Origin: Telopea speciosissima | Lineage: Eukaryota > Streptophyta > Magnoliopsida > Proteales > Proteaceae | Assembly: GCF_018873765.1 (NCBI RefSeq) | Contig: NC_057926.1 | Span: 50,645,043-50,709,042, forward strand | DNA: 64,000 nt | Direction of reading: 5' to 3' | Shown: positions 22,301-33,440 of the stretch, one piece after another | Numbering within the stretch: position 1 is the first letter of the stretch | Layout: each line of letters begins with the position of its first letter | Program-made: the position numbers and the translations under genes | Notes under the pieces: model-generated | The model's input: the letters and a program-made list of their open reading frames with translations, nothing else | What the model was told of the DNA's origin: nothing | Database searches by the model: none

Positions 22301-25300
22301 AAATACCTAGTTTCAAACCTTCATACTAACGATATAAATACCTAAATGCTGGCCCCAATTTTCCCGGGTGGCATTGGATGTTTGGGGGCTCCAAGTGCTG
22401 ACCAGTGTGCACTGGGTTTATGCTGTTTATTTGATGAAGAGGTATTCACGTTTACCTGAATTGAAGCTTTTGTGTGATAGTGTTCAAAGGTGTATGCTTC
22501 CTAAAAAAAAAAAATTTGTATCTCGCCGGTGAGATGTACATCTTATCAGCGAGATGCTAATAATTTGAACTACATCAATTAATTTTGAATTTACTTTGAC
22601 TTTTAATGCCTTACCGACTTATGACATTAAATGTCACATATAAAATGTATGAGGCATACCACGGCCAAGAAAATATAAATTCTCAAACCTCAATATTAAT
22701 AATATAAAAACCTAAGTACTGGCCCCAATTTTTCTATGTGTCATAGGCTATTTGGGGGCTCTAGGGGCTGACCAATTTGCAATAAGTTGATGATTTTGAT
22801 TTGATGAAGAGGTATTTGTGTGTACCAGAATAGAAGCTTTTGTGTGAAAGTGTTCGATGATGTTTCCATTTAAAAAAAATATCTTTTGTATCTCGCCGGT
22901 GATATGTACATCTTACCAGTGAGATGTACATCTTACTGGCGAGATTCTAATAATTTGAACTACATCACTTATTTTGGAATTTACTTTGACTTTTAATGCC
23001 CTAACCACTTGTTACATCAAATGTCCCGTATAAAATGAATTAGGCATACCACGGCCAAAAAAATTCCGAGTCTTAAACGTCCATACGAATCATATAAAAA
23101 CCTAAATGTTAGCCCCAACTTTCTCCGGTGACATTGGATTTTTGGGTGCTCTTGGGGCAAACCAGTATGCAATGAGTTGATGCTTTTGATTTGATGAAGA
23201 GGTATTCACCATGTCGACCTGAATTGAAGCATTTGTGTGATAGTGTTTAGAGCTGTTTGGCTTCTAAAAAAAATTTCTTTCGTATTTCGCCGGTATGTAC
23301 ATCTGTACATCTTACCGGCGAGATGCTAATAATTTAGACATCTCTTAATTTGGAATTTACTTTGACTTTGAATGCCCTACGTGTTGTGACATTAAATGTA
23401 GCATATAAAATGTACAAGGCATTTATACCATGGCCAAAAAAATGCCAAGTCTCAAACCTCCGTACTAATCATATAAAAACCAAAATGTTGGCCCCAATTT
23501 TCTCGGGTTGCATTGGATGTTTGGGGGCTCCAGGGGCTGACCAGTGTGCAATAAGTTGATGTTTTTTATTTGATGAAGAGGTACTTATGTTTACCTGAAT
23601 TGAAGCCTTTGTGTGACAGTCTTCGTAGGTGTTTCCCTCCTAAAAATAAATTTCTTTCGTATCTCGCTTGTGAGATATACATCTTACTGGCGAGATGCTA
23701 ATAATTTGAAGTATAACAATTAATTTGGAATTTACTTTGACTTTTAATTCCCTACCGACTTATGGCATTAAATGTCATGTATAAAATGTATGAGGCAAAC
23801 CACGGCCAAAAAAATACAAAATCTCAAACCTCAATATTAATAATATAAAAACCTAACTGCTGGCCCCAATTTTCCTATGTGTCATTAGCTGTTTGGGGGA
23901 TCCAGGGGACTGACCAGTGCGCAATAAGTTGATGGTTTTGATTTGATGAAGAGGTATCTGTGTCGACTAGAATTGAAGTTTTTGTGTGACAGTGTTCGGA
24001 ATTGTTTCCTTTTAAAAAAAAATATCTTTTGTATCTCGCCAGTGAGATGTACATCTTACCAGTGAGATGCTAATAATTTGAACTATATCACTTATTTTAC
24101 AATTTACTTTGACTTTTAATGCCCTAACCACTTGTGACATCAAATATCCCGTATAAAATGTATGAGGCATACCATGGCCGAAAAAATACCAAGTCTCATA
24201 CGTCCATACTAATCATATAAAAACCTAAATGTTGACTCCAATTTTTCTAGGTGACATTGGATGTTTGGGGGCTCTAGGGGCAGACCTGTATGCGATAAGT
24301 TGATGCTTCTAATTTGATGAAGAGGTATTCAGGTCTACCTAAATTGAAGCCTTTGTGTAACAGTGTTTAAAGCTATTTGCTTCTAAAAAAATTTTCTTTT
24401 GTATTTCGCCGGTGAGATGTACATCTTACTGGCAAGATGCTAATAATTTGAACTACATTACTTACTTTAGAATTTACTTTGACTTTTAATGCCCTAACGT
24501 GTTATGACATTAAATGTAACATATAAAATGTACGAGGCATTTATACCATGGCAAAAAAATACCAAGTTTCAAACCTTGGTACTAATCATATAACAAATCC
24601 TAAATGTTGGTTCCAATTTTCCTGGGTGGCATTGGATGTTTAGGGGCTCCGGGGGCTAACCAGTATACAATAAGTTGATGCTTTGATTTGATGAATGTAT
24701 TCATGTCTGTCAGAATTGAGTCTTTTGTGTGACAGGGTTCGGAGATGCTTGCCAACTAAAAGAAAATTTTCATATCTCGCCGGTGAGATTTACATCTTAA
24801 CGGCGAGATTTTAATAATTTGAACTACATCACTTAATTTGGAATTTACTTTGACATTTAATACCCTACCGACTTATTACATTTAATGTCTCATATAAAAT
24901 GTATGAGGCATACCATGGCGGCAAAAATTCCAAGGTGCAAACCTCTATACAAATCATATAAAAACATAAATGCTATAAACCCAATGTTCCTGGGTGACAT
25001 TGAATGTCTAGGGGCTGCAGGGGCTGACCAATGTGCGATAAGTTGATGATTTTTTTTTTATGAAGATGTATTCATGTATACCTAAATTGAAGCCTTTGTG
25101 TGACAGTGTTCGGTGGTGTTTCCTTTCAAAAAAAAAAAATTCTTTTGTATCTTGTCGGTGAGATTTACATCTTAACGGCGAGATACTAATAATTTGAACT
25201 ATATCAAATAATTTGGAATTTACTTTGACTTTTAATGCCCTACTGACTTATGACATTAAATGTCACATATAAAATATACAAGGCATTCTATAGCCAAAAA

Positions 25301-26125
25301 AAGATAAAGTCTCAAACCTTCGTACTAATCATATAAAAACCTGAGTACTGGCCCCAATTTTTTTAGGTGACATTGGGGTATACTATGGCCAAAAAATATC
25401 AAGTCGCTAACCTCCGTACTAATCATATAAAAATCTAAATGCTGGGCCCCAATTTTCCTGGGTGGCATTAGATATTAGAGGGGCTCCAAGGGCTGACCAA
25501 TTTGCAATAAGTTGATGCTTTTGATTTAATGAAGATGTATTCTTTTTTTACCTGAATTGAAGCCTTTGTGCGACTGATTGCGTTTAGAGGTGTTTGGCTT
25601 CTAAAAAAATTTCTTTCGTATCTCGCCGGTGAGATATACATCTTACCGATGAGATGCTAATAATTTGGGCTACATCACTTAATTTGGAATTTACTTAGAC
25701 TTTTAATGCCCTACTAACATGTGACATTAAATGTAACATATAAGATGTACGAGGCATATATACCATGGCAAAAAAAATGCCAAGTCTCAAACCTCTGTAC
25801 TAATCTTATAAAAACCTAAATGTTGGTCCTAATTTTTCGGGGTGGCATTGGAAATTTAGGGGCTCCAGGGGCTGTTCAGTATGCAATAAGCTAAAGCTTC
25901 TGATTTTATGAAGAGGTATTCTTGCCTACCAGAATTGAAGCATTTGTGTGATAGTGTTCAGAGGTGTTTCCTTCTAAAAAAAACATCTTTCGTAACTCGC
26001 CGGTGAGTTGTACATCTTACCAGCGAGATGCTAATAATTTGAATTACATCACTTGATTTAAAATTTATTTTTATTTTTAATGAATGTCCTATCGACTTAT
26101 GACATTAAATATAACATAGAAAATA
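16348..26125 (+). repeat. ~370-bp satellite array, about 27 diverged monomers
   Basis: The phrase GATTTGATGAAGAGGTATTC recurs about every 340-380 bases: near 16358, 16733, 17078, 17448, 17820, 18148, 18495, 18788, 19166, 19505, 19839, 20107, 20480, 20850, 21224, 21690, 22057, 22427, 22799, 23193, 23560, 23941, 24312, 24685, 25047, 25527 and 25895. All copies face the same way. Other shared words are CTGAATTGAAGCCTTTGTG, TCTCGCCGGTGAGATG, GACTTTTAATGCCCTA and CTCAAACCTCCGTACTAATC. Several monomers are shortened (for example near 18560, 19950, 21460 and 25370). The array has no credible ORF. It could be pericentromeric or an interstitial satellite block. Confidence 0.95.
21321..21352. repeat. 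32-bp dyad within the satellite monomer (example)
   Basis: CTCGCCGGTGAGATGTACAT followed by CTTACCGGTAAG is nearly its own reverse complement, centred on GTAC. Comparable dyads are at about 17169, 18239, 20947, 22513, 23655, 24411 and elsewhere in the array. At 22895-22950 the right half is locally duplicated. Confidence 0.8.
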
Positions 26126-26559
26126 TTGATGTTTCCTTCCCAATTGAGCGACACCTGTAATGAATCTCGTAATTTTTGACCAAGCAGGTCTAGAGTTTGG
26201 ACATCCGAACCTAATGTTTTTTTTGGTGAAATGGACATCCGAACCTAATATTGGGTTGTGCTTAACGACCTCTGAATGTAGCGGGTAGGTATTTTTTCAT
26301 ATACTAATAAGAATAAAACATTAAACAATGAGAAATTATATACAAACATTATTTTATGTCATAAAATCAGATAAAATTTGTATAGAATTTATAAAAAAAA
26401 AAAAAAAAAGAAATTGGGTAAAATGGTGAAATGATCAGAATACCCATAGCATGCACAGTGGCATATCATGCAACGAAAAAAAAATTCAAAAACATGAATA
26501 GAAAATTAATTATGAGAAGTCTAGGGTAATCTAATTAACGTTAAATAAGACTCAAAAAA
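26126..26559. other. Non-repetitive AT-rich DNA after the satellite array
   Basis: The satellite ends abruptly at about 26125. The following sequence holds a short direct repeat of GGACATCCGAACCTAAT (near 26198 and 26234) and A-rich runs. No gene is seen. Confidence 0.5.
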
Positions 26560-26569
26560 AGTTGCATAA

Positions 26570-26749
26570 TTTTTTTTTTTTTTTTTGATGAAAAGCAAAA
26601 TCATAGTATTAAACAGCAGAAGGTACAAAACTTAGAATACAAGCATTCTTAGCCAAGTTCTTAACTATTGCCATACTAAAGCAACCTATTGTAAGCCTAA
26701 ACTGTATATTTTGAGACCTATTAGATATATACAAAAAGTGGCGGAATAC
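26570..26749 (-). mobile_element. 5'-truncated LINE 3' end with 10-bp TSD
   Basis: On the minus strand the fragment ends in a poly(A) tail (the T run at 26570-26586), preceded by TTTGCTTTTCATC. The flanks repeat AGTTGCATAA exactly at 26560-26569 and 26750-26759. A short 3' piece with a tail and a variable-length TSD is the signature of target-primed reverse transcription. Confidence 0.8.
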
Positions 26750-26759
26750 AGTTGCATAA

Positions 26760-27740
26760 CTTTTTAAAACGGATTTAGGAGTTTAATGTCCAAAAGATCA
26801 GAATACACCTAAAAATACGAGTAAGAAAATAATATTTTGAAAATAGGAGTACATCCAGGAAAAATCTAGGAAAATTATATCTGATGCCGAACCAATTCCA
26901 CTCCTGTACTTCTGCCCGCCCCTACTGCCGTGTGCCCCACACACAAGCAAGGCTGAATGTACCGCCTTATCCTTGCCCGAGCACCTTGCCCTAGCGGGGG
27001 TAAAGTGGTACTTTCTGCCACACGTGTGTGCGGCGCAAGGCAGTACCAAGCAGGTGGAAGTAGAGGAGTCGGATCCGATGCCTAACTGCCATTGGTTGTC
27101 ATATGGCAGAGTTTGATAATTTTCAACTACTGGATTGGGGTGAACTTTCCAAATGACCAGAATAACCTTGTCTGCATGCAATAGTCTATCATAAATAAGA
27201 CTTAAAAGTAAAAATCACATACTTTGGTGGTAAGATGTTGCCAATATTTTTGGATGTCGTAGTAATTAAAAAATCCTAAAAAAAGTAAAAGTAAAAAAAT
27301 CTCAAACACTAATTTTGGATTTCTGAAAACCTTTGACAAATTGTCTAACTGAAATCGTATAAAATCGTATAGAACCATTTGACCGAAACTGTTTAAAAAC
27401 CGTCCAAACAAAACCATTTACCAAATGGGTCAGATTTTGATTATGAGATCGATTATTAAACGGTCTGATTATGATTTCTACCCTCAAGCAACCAAAACCG
27501 AATCAAAAGTCATAAATAAAAATCGGACCGTTTAACACCCTTAGAGGAGTACTCATTGACACCCTTACAGGGAACGTAACCTGACAGTATTCCTTTTTGT
27601 TATTAAGGAAAATAATAATAGTTAACTAAAAACTTCACCCCTTTATATGTTAGTTAAGGATTTGGGCTATGGTCTGCTTGGGGTTTTCTTGGGCCCAACC
27701 CACATTAGTGAAACTTATGAAAGGGAGAATCGGCTCGCTG
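26760..27740. other. Intergenic DNA, possible hAT MITE remnant
   Basis: It contains a GC-richer patch (26900-27110) of unknown nature, then an AT-rich stretch with ACCGTTTAACACCCTTA near 27528, a phrase typical of hAT-type MITE ends. ORFs on the minus strand here (up to 127 codons) show no recognisable domain. Confidence 0.4.
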
Positions 27741-29110
27741 TCGCGTTAAAAGAAAAAGAAAGAATCAAGTTGGAAAAATATCAGGCAGAGCGAGAGTGAA
27801 ATAAGTGAGTGTGTAAAAGTGAGAAGGTGAGAAAGTGAGACGGCGAAAAAGGAGCAAGAGACAGAAAAATCTCAGGCACCTTTGCATTTTCTTCAGCTCA
27901 ACCATTGTCGACTTCGTTATTAGGTCTTTAATTTATTGCGTGAAATCTTTCTCATTATTTGTTATTTCATAAATGTTTGAATTGATCTGTCTTATATTCT
28001 TTATTTCATAAATACTTTGTATCGATATGCCTAATATGCTAAGATGTGATTGAATCATTGAGTTCCCGTCTGTTCTCATCATTCATTATTTCATAAATGT
28101 TTGAATCGATCTGCCTTGCATTCTTTATATCATAAATATTTGTATTGATATGCCTGATATGCTAAGATGTGATTGAATCATTGAGTTCCCTTCTATTAAT
28201 TAGCTTCCATCCATCTATGGGAATTCTGGTTTACATATTATTATTTAAAATGAATATTTATGATTTCTGTAGTAATCGATGCTTATGGTCATTTTGCTTT
28301 TCTTTTTTCTTTTTCCTTTTAATATTCAGTGTGTAATATTCAGACCAGCAACCTGATCACTTCTCCGGTATTTCTTTCACTGGATTCTTACATCATTTAT
28401 CATTTCTGCATTGAGATTGTTATTATTCATGTCTCGTAGATTTAATATATTGACAAATATTATGAGATAATAACTTTTACTTAAATTTATGTAGCATGTT
28501 TTTTATGGTAATCATTTCGTTAACAATCCAATTAAAAATGATTTTTGCCCACCTCTTCCAATGGTAGTTCAGCCGAGATGATTTGTAATAATAAATATTC
28601 TTTATAATCTTTCTTGATTAAATTATAACTACGAATATATGATTCTATTAGCATTTTCAAGTTCAATCTTCATGGCTGATTTTTTGTTTTGAATCTCAAG
28701 AATTTGAACATTACCTTTTCCTACCCCCAAAGATCTTACAGTTCGTTAATTATTTGTTCTGAATCTCACGAATTTGAGCTTTCACATTTATGTTAATAAT
28801 AATTTTTTCATTTCTTTATATATTTTTTTATGATATAATTCCAAGGACAAGAGCACAACTTGTGTTCAAGACGAGGTATGAACTTACCAGAACCTTAGAA
28901 GCGCAATTTCTAATTGTAAAAGGTAAGGTTGATCAAATCCTTTCTCCTGACGCAGAGTTCCATTTGATAATTTACTTTAAAGCGAACTGATGAATAACTC
29001 TACCATTCATTGTATATAACTGCATCATGCTGCAGTAAACTAAGAGTGAGACTTGAACAAATGGCAGAGTTATTCAGCAGTTCTGATTGTTTCACTCCCC
29101 TCTTCTATTA
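27741..29110 (+). other. Gene-like leader and possible exon fragments, not resolved
   Basis: A purine-rich leader-like start (GAGAAAGTGAGACGGCG near 27830) is followed by a T-rich intron-like stretch and, near 28839-28875, a short open segment read as IPRTRAQLVFKTR ending at a GTATG donor-like site. It resembles the 5' end of a plant gene, or a fragment carried by a transposon, but no protein family is identifiable. Confidence 0.25.
27962..28200 (+). repeat. 124-bp tandem duplication
   Basis: Two adjacent copies (27962-28085 and 28086-28200) share TTATTTCATAAATGTTTGAA, GATATGCCT and GTGATTGAATCATTGAG. They lie in the intron-like part of the gene-like region. Confidence 0.85.
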
Positions 29111-30118
29111 GAGAGTTCCGATTGGTCTGTGATTTCTCGACTCTGGTTATGGAGGTTAAAAATCTCATACCAATAATGTGCTACTTACCATCCGTATATC
29201 TACTATTATAGTATTATCTATGGGGTCGGGGGAGAGAGAGAGAGAGAAAGGGGGGGCGGTTGGAAACAAACTACATATCCTTTTAGGCATCAGAAGAGAA
29301 GTAAATAACAGGGTTTGGGGAATGAACCCATTGTAGATCATAACAGAAGTCTGAAAAATTCAACTACACTCGTAACCACACAATTCAAGCAGATGTTCCC
29401 ATTTAGATAGGCTTGAGCCCGGCTTGTTTCACGTTTATTAAACGGGCCGGTAGGTTCATGCTTTAAGCGGTCCATCTCGATTGAGTCTATCGGCACGGGC
29501 TTGAAATTGACACCCTTACTCTCTCTAATGGAGTATGCCTTCTTGTACTATATTTTGACTTGTATCTGTGAAGTTCATCAAAAGTATCTGTTCCACTATT
29601 TATATTAAAAAAATAGTTATATACACAAAAGAATTGCCTGAGACCTCTGTCCAATCCTCTACTGGGAATAAAACTATAAGAATAACGGAACAGTCCTAGC
29701 TAATCAGGGGTATTGTCTTTAGCTAACTCCTCAATCAAACATAATCAAAATTAAAATTCAGCAATATATATATTCTATTGTCATGACACACTTCTCAAAC
29801 CATTCCAATCATACACGGCATCCTAAAACAAACAATTCAATAAAAAATTTTAAACCCATTTAGCATGATAGTAACCTCTCATGAGCAATGGGTGATATCT
29901 TGGTCGATCTAACACTTTAAAGGCATAACAACTCTCTAATTTCAGGAACTTGATCATATACAAGAAGTGATCCTAGATTGGAGATCCTCATTCATGATAA
30001 CACATCATTGAATGGTTACTTAACATAATCCAACTTCCTCATGAACCTCCTGATTCTAAAATTCAGCAATGTATACCTTCTCATAACCAATTAAGTAAAC
30101 ACTAAATCCCGTGAAATA
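29111..30118. other. Intergenic DNA with a GA tract and a possible MITE end
   Basis: A short GA/G-rich tract lies at 29231-29260. The stretch 29400-29520 (GGCTTGAGCCCGGCTTG, AAACGGGCCGG, TTGACACCCTTAC) resembles hAT-type MITE sequence. No gene is seen in the rest. Confidence 0.4.
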
Positions 30119-30472
30119 TATTCGAACATATTATAAGATATCAACCCGCTCTTGTTACCGACCTCAACCAAGACCACAACAACTAAATGAATATGAAACC
30201 ACCTATAACACATACACATTGAGATCTTTTTAAACAAAATAATAGAAATCTAAAAATTTTAACACTAGTACTCCTAGCTACTGTTCTTTTCTTTCCTTTC
30301 TTCTTACTTCTTCTTTTTTTAAGACGGTAGCTGAGGCCACAAGAACCCCAACCCAACTCTAAAAAATATTTACATAAACAAGACAGGGGAAGGGTTTGCT
30401 GGCTGAGCTCCCCTGCTCCTATCCCACACTTCAAACATCTATTCTACTCTTCTCTCTTATTTTCTATCTTAA
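30119..30472 (+). repeat. Direct repeat R1, first copy
   Basis: Shares about 300 bases with 32853-33140, including CAACTAAATGAATATGAAACC, GGACCCCAACCCAACTCT-like sequence and TCCTACCCCACACTTCAA-like sequence. It is C/T-rich with no stable ORF. Confidence 0.8.
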
Positions 30473-31959
30473 TTTCTCTCTTTTTTTTTCCTTTTTTTTG
30501 CAACTATGGCTGAGGTGACTTGGACCTCAACCAAATACACTCACACTCAATATTCAACAAGACCCAAATACTCATACTCATAAACACACACACTTGCATA
30601 TAACACAAACACAAACACTAACCTCATTCCCTTACTCTCCTTTCTCTTTTCTTTTTCTTTTCTTTGTTACTATTTCTCCTCTCTTTACACATCTGCATAT
30701 AACACAAACACTAACCTCATTCCCTTATTCTCCGTTCTCTTTTTTTTTTCTAATTTTTTCCTTTTCCTTTTCTTTCTTACTATCTCTCTTCTATTTGCTA
30801 GGTATGGTTGAGGCACATGTACACTCACACCATAGACACACACACACACACACACACACACTTTCTCATTGCCACATGAGCAGCAACCCACACACCCAAT
30901 CAGACATAAATACACACTCCCATCTCATATAAACATGACCACAACACCAGGACAGCAACACACACACACACATTGACACAATCAATAGGTTACCCACATC
31001 CATGTATAACGTTCCTTAAAATCTCCTTTCATTAGTCTTCTAGGTTGTCAGTACTCTGTAACAGCCCAACAACTATAGAGTTTCACTTACATATACATTT
31101 CTTGAGAATTCCAAATTTTACAGAGATCCAACTCATCCTTAGGTCATGCTCTCCACAAAAAATCAGGTCTAAATTCCATTTCTAAGTGTCAGGTTTCTAC
31201 CATTTCATTTTTTGGATTTCAATTCTGTCCCTGACAGCACATTAGACCATAGTTCGTAATTAGCAGACCTATCAAACTAGCTTGGATGTAACTTAAAATT
31301 GATAGGATAATTCATACATCTGCCATACTCATCCTTGTAAAAATTTGGGACTCAAATTTACTCTCTCACTATGAGATACACATTTTCCCATCGGTGAACA
31401 GATTCTGTCCAAAACAGAACTTACATGGTCAGCATGGTTTCATCTAACCATACACGAGTCCAAATTCTGGGAATCATACCCGCTTATTGAGCTCACAGCT
31501 GAGAACTTCTCAATCAAAGCTTGAAATTCCTCTTCTTGGTTCAAAACCCTATTTAATCCTTCATCAATTCATGAATCCCACAAGAAATTTTTTCTTTCCC
31601 CTTGCAATATCAGTGGGTTCAAGCCCATTATCAACCATTACTTGAAATAACTCAAATCTTGGAAGAAATAGTACATGGTCAGGGTTTTACTCACTTTAAT
31701 CTCTTCTTTACTTCAATTTCATTTCAATCTTTGCAAATCCCTTCTAAATTCTCAGAATTTCAGCAGAAAATACCCATGGTTCAAGCTTTCCACAACATGT
31801 AACCCCTTTCTTAGCCTTAGAGGATGGAGAATGGTGTTCTCCCCTATTTCCTTTGTTTCTTTCAAACCGCAGTCCAATCTCCATCAATCCTTTTATTTGA
31901 GTCGTCTATTATTCTAGTGGGCCCATAAGCGATCCAATTAGGGTTTCTAGACCCCAGAT
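30473..31959. other. Pyrimidine-rich non-coding DNA with microsatellites
   Basis: Two local copies of a phrase ACACTAACCTCATTCCCTTA (near 30618 and 30706), a (CA)n run and CT-rich sequence dominate. ORFs here are produced by low-complexity sequence. Confidence 0.5.
30836..30861 (+). repeat. (CA)n microsatellite
   Basis: About 13 uninterrupted CA units, with a second shorter CA run near 30958-30971. Confidence 0.9.
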
Positions 31960-32575
31960 AAGATCAAAGAGGGAGTAGCTGATACCATCCCATGGCCGGT
32001 ACCAGCAGTGGATGAACCATTAACAAGAATGACAATAGAAGCAGAATTAACAGTAGACAATTCTGCCTTACCGATCAAGTGGGTAGAGGCCCCGAAGTCA
32101 ATAATCCACGAGGTGGAAGAAGTGGTAGAAAGAAAAGCAGAAGTACCTGTGCGGGCTAAAATAGCTGTAGAACAGGAAACTTAAGTCGAACTCTTAAGCT
32201 GTTGAAGACGATTGAGAATTTGAACGTAATCATCTCGAGACATAAACTATGGAAAAGGCTTCAGATGTAGACGTAGTAGATGTATCTCCAGTAGAAACAT
32301 GCCACATATTGTTTTCAGTAGTTGCAACATTGGCTAATGCATTAGCTCAATCTGGTTTGTCCTGCTTGGCCCAACAAGTATCAACACTATGATTAGGTTT
32401 GTTGCAAAATGGGAAATGACGAGAAGACTTGTTATTATAATGACCACTGGTACCTCGACCACCATTTCCTTGACCACAGCCTCTAGAGGAACCACGACCC
32501 CCCTTCCATTAGAGGAGCCACATCCCCGAGTAGTTAAAAAACCAGTCCCCCCAGTTCAAGAACCCCTCTAAATCG
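31960..32575 (-). pseudogene. Antisense copia gag-protease fragment
   Basis: Minus-strand translation gives a Gly-rich stretch, a zinc-knuckle-like FCNKPNHSVDTCW, an in-frame stop near 32348, and the protease region SWIIDFGASTHLIG. The usual active-site DSG is DFG here. Integrase, reverse transcriptase and LTRs are not seen, so it is a short decayed fragment. Confidence 0.7.
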
Positions 32576-32752
32576 TGAGCACTTTAATTACTTATAAATA
32601 AGATCATGATTTCTAAGAACAACATAAACCAATTGTGAGACTAGGTATATCATGAGAATGACCAATTCCAAGAACAGTATAAACCGTCTATTTTAAATTG
32701 TTTCAAACTTCCAGTAGCTTGCTTCTTCAGTTCTGCTCTGTTCTAGTTCTAT

Positions 32753-32849
32753 GTTGATTTTTTATGACTTGGTATGGCTTAAGATTGATTTTTGATGACT
32801 TGATGTAGCTTAATGTTGATTTTTGATGACCTAATGTGGCTTAATGTTA
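32753..32849 (+). repeat. Three ~33-bp tandem repeats
   Basis: The phrase TTGATTTTTGATGACTT with TGTAGCTTAATG variants occurs three times in succession just upstream of direct repeat R1, second copy. Confidence 0.75.
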
Positions 32850-32852
32850 TAG

Positions 32853-33140
32853 ATTCAAACATATTAAAAGATATCACCCCTCTCTTGTTACCAACCCCAA
32901 CCAAGACCATAGCAACTAAATGAATATGAAACCATCTATAACACGTACTCCTAGCTATTGTTCTTTTCTTTCCTTTCTTCTTACTTCTTTAAGATAGTAG
33001 CTTAGGCCACAAGGACCCCAACCCAACTCTCAAAAATATTTACACAAACAAGGCAGGGGAAGGGGCTGCTGGCCGAGCTCCCTTGCTCCTACCCCACACT
33101 TCAACCATCTATTCTACTCCTCTTCTCCCTACTTTTCTTT
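32853..33140 (+). repeat. Direct repeat R1, second copy
   Basis: Copy of 30119-30472 about 2.73 kb further on, with a ~45-base internal gap. It ends in the pyrimidine tract that precedes the small ORF at 33167. Confidence 0.8.
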
Positions 33141-33166
33141 CTTACTTTTTCTTCTTTTTTTTTCAG

Positions 33167-33349
33167 ATGGATCCAGCAGCATTTAGAGGAATAGTACAAC
33201 CACCACTTGGCTATAGGCAGGAAAATAGAGGGAGAAGGAATAGAACAGCAGAGGTTCCGAAACCAGTGTTCACATGTTTCCACCCGAACTGTGGGGAAAA
33301 ATTTGATACGAAGGAGGGGAGAGACCACCAGAAGAAATGCAAGGGGTAG
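33167..33349 (+). CDS. 60-residue ORF with C2HC zinc-finger-like motif, uncertain
   Basis: The protein begins MDPAAFRGIVQPPLGY and ends with FTCFHPNCGEKF and DHQKKCKG, giving possible zinc ligands in the spacing C-x4-C-x11-H-x3-C. Basic residues dominate the middle. A long pyrimidine tract ending in CAG directly precedes the ATG, exactly like an intron acceptor, so this may be a downstream exon of something larger or an independent microprotein. The first copy of direct repeat R1 lacks this ORF. I do not recognise a family. It sits in a transposon-rich region, so chance or transposon origin is possible. Confidence 0.35.
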   Translation: MDPAAFRGIVQPPLGYRQENRGRRNRTAEVPKPVFTCFHPNCGEKFDTKEGRDHQKKCKG

Positions 33350-33440
33350 ACCAAATTTGCTTACAAGCTTTGTTTTATATGTTTTAGACCGAATTTGCTT
33401 ACAAGCTTTTTTTTTATGCAGGCGTAAGAGAAATCAAATG

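Noticed and set aside
23350..23559. ORFs within the satellite array
   Set aside because: Each covers part of one monomer and is not open in neighbouring monomers.
30594..30932. Phe/Ser/His/Thr-rich ORF near the CA repeat
   Set aside because: The composition is dictated by CT and CA simple sequence.
31960..31990. GATACCATC as a reverse-complement primer-binding site
   Set aside because: It falls inside the translated protease-region sequence of the antisense copia fragment and has no LTR beside it.
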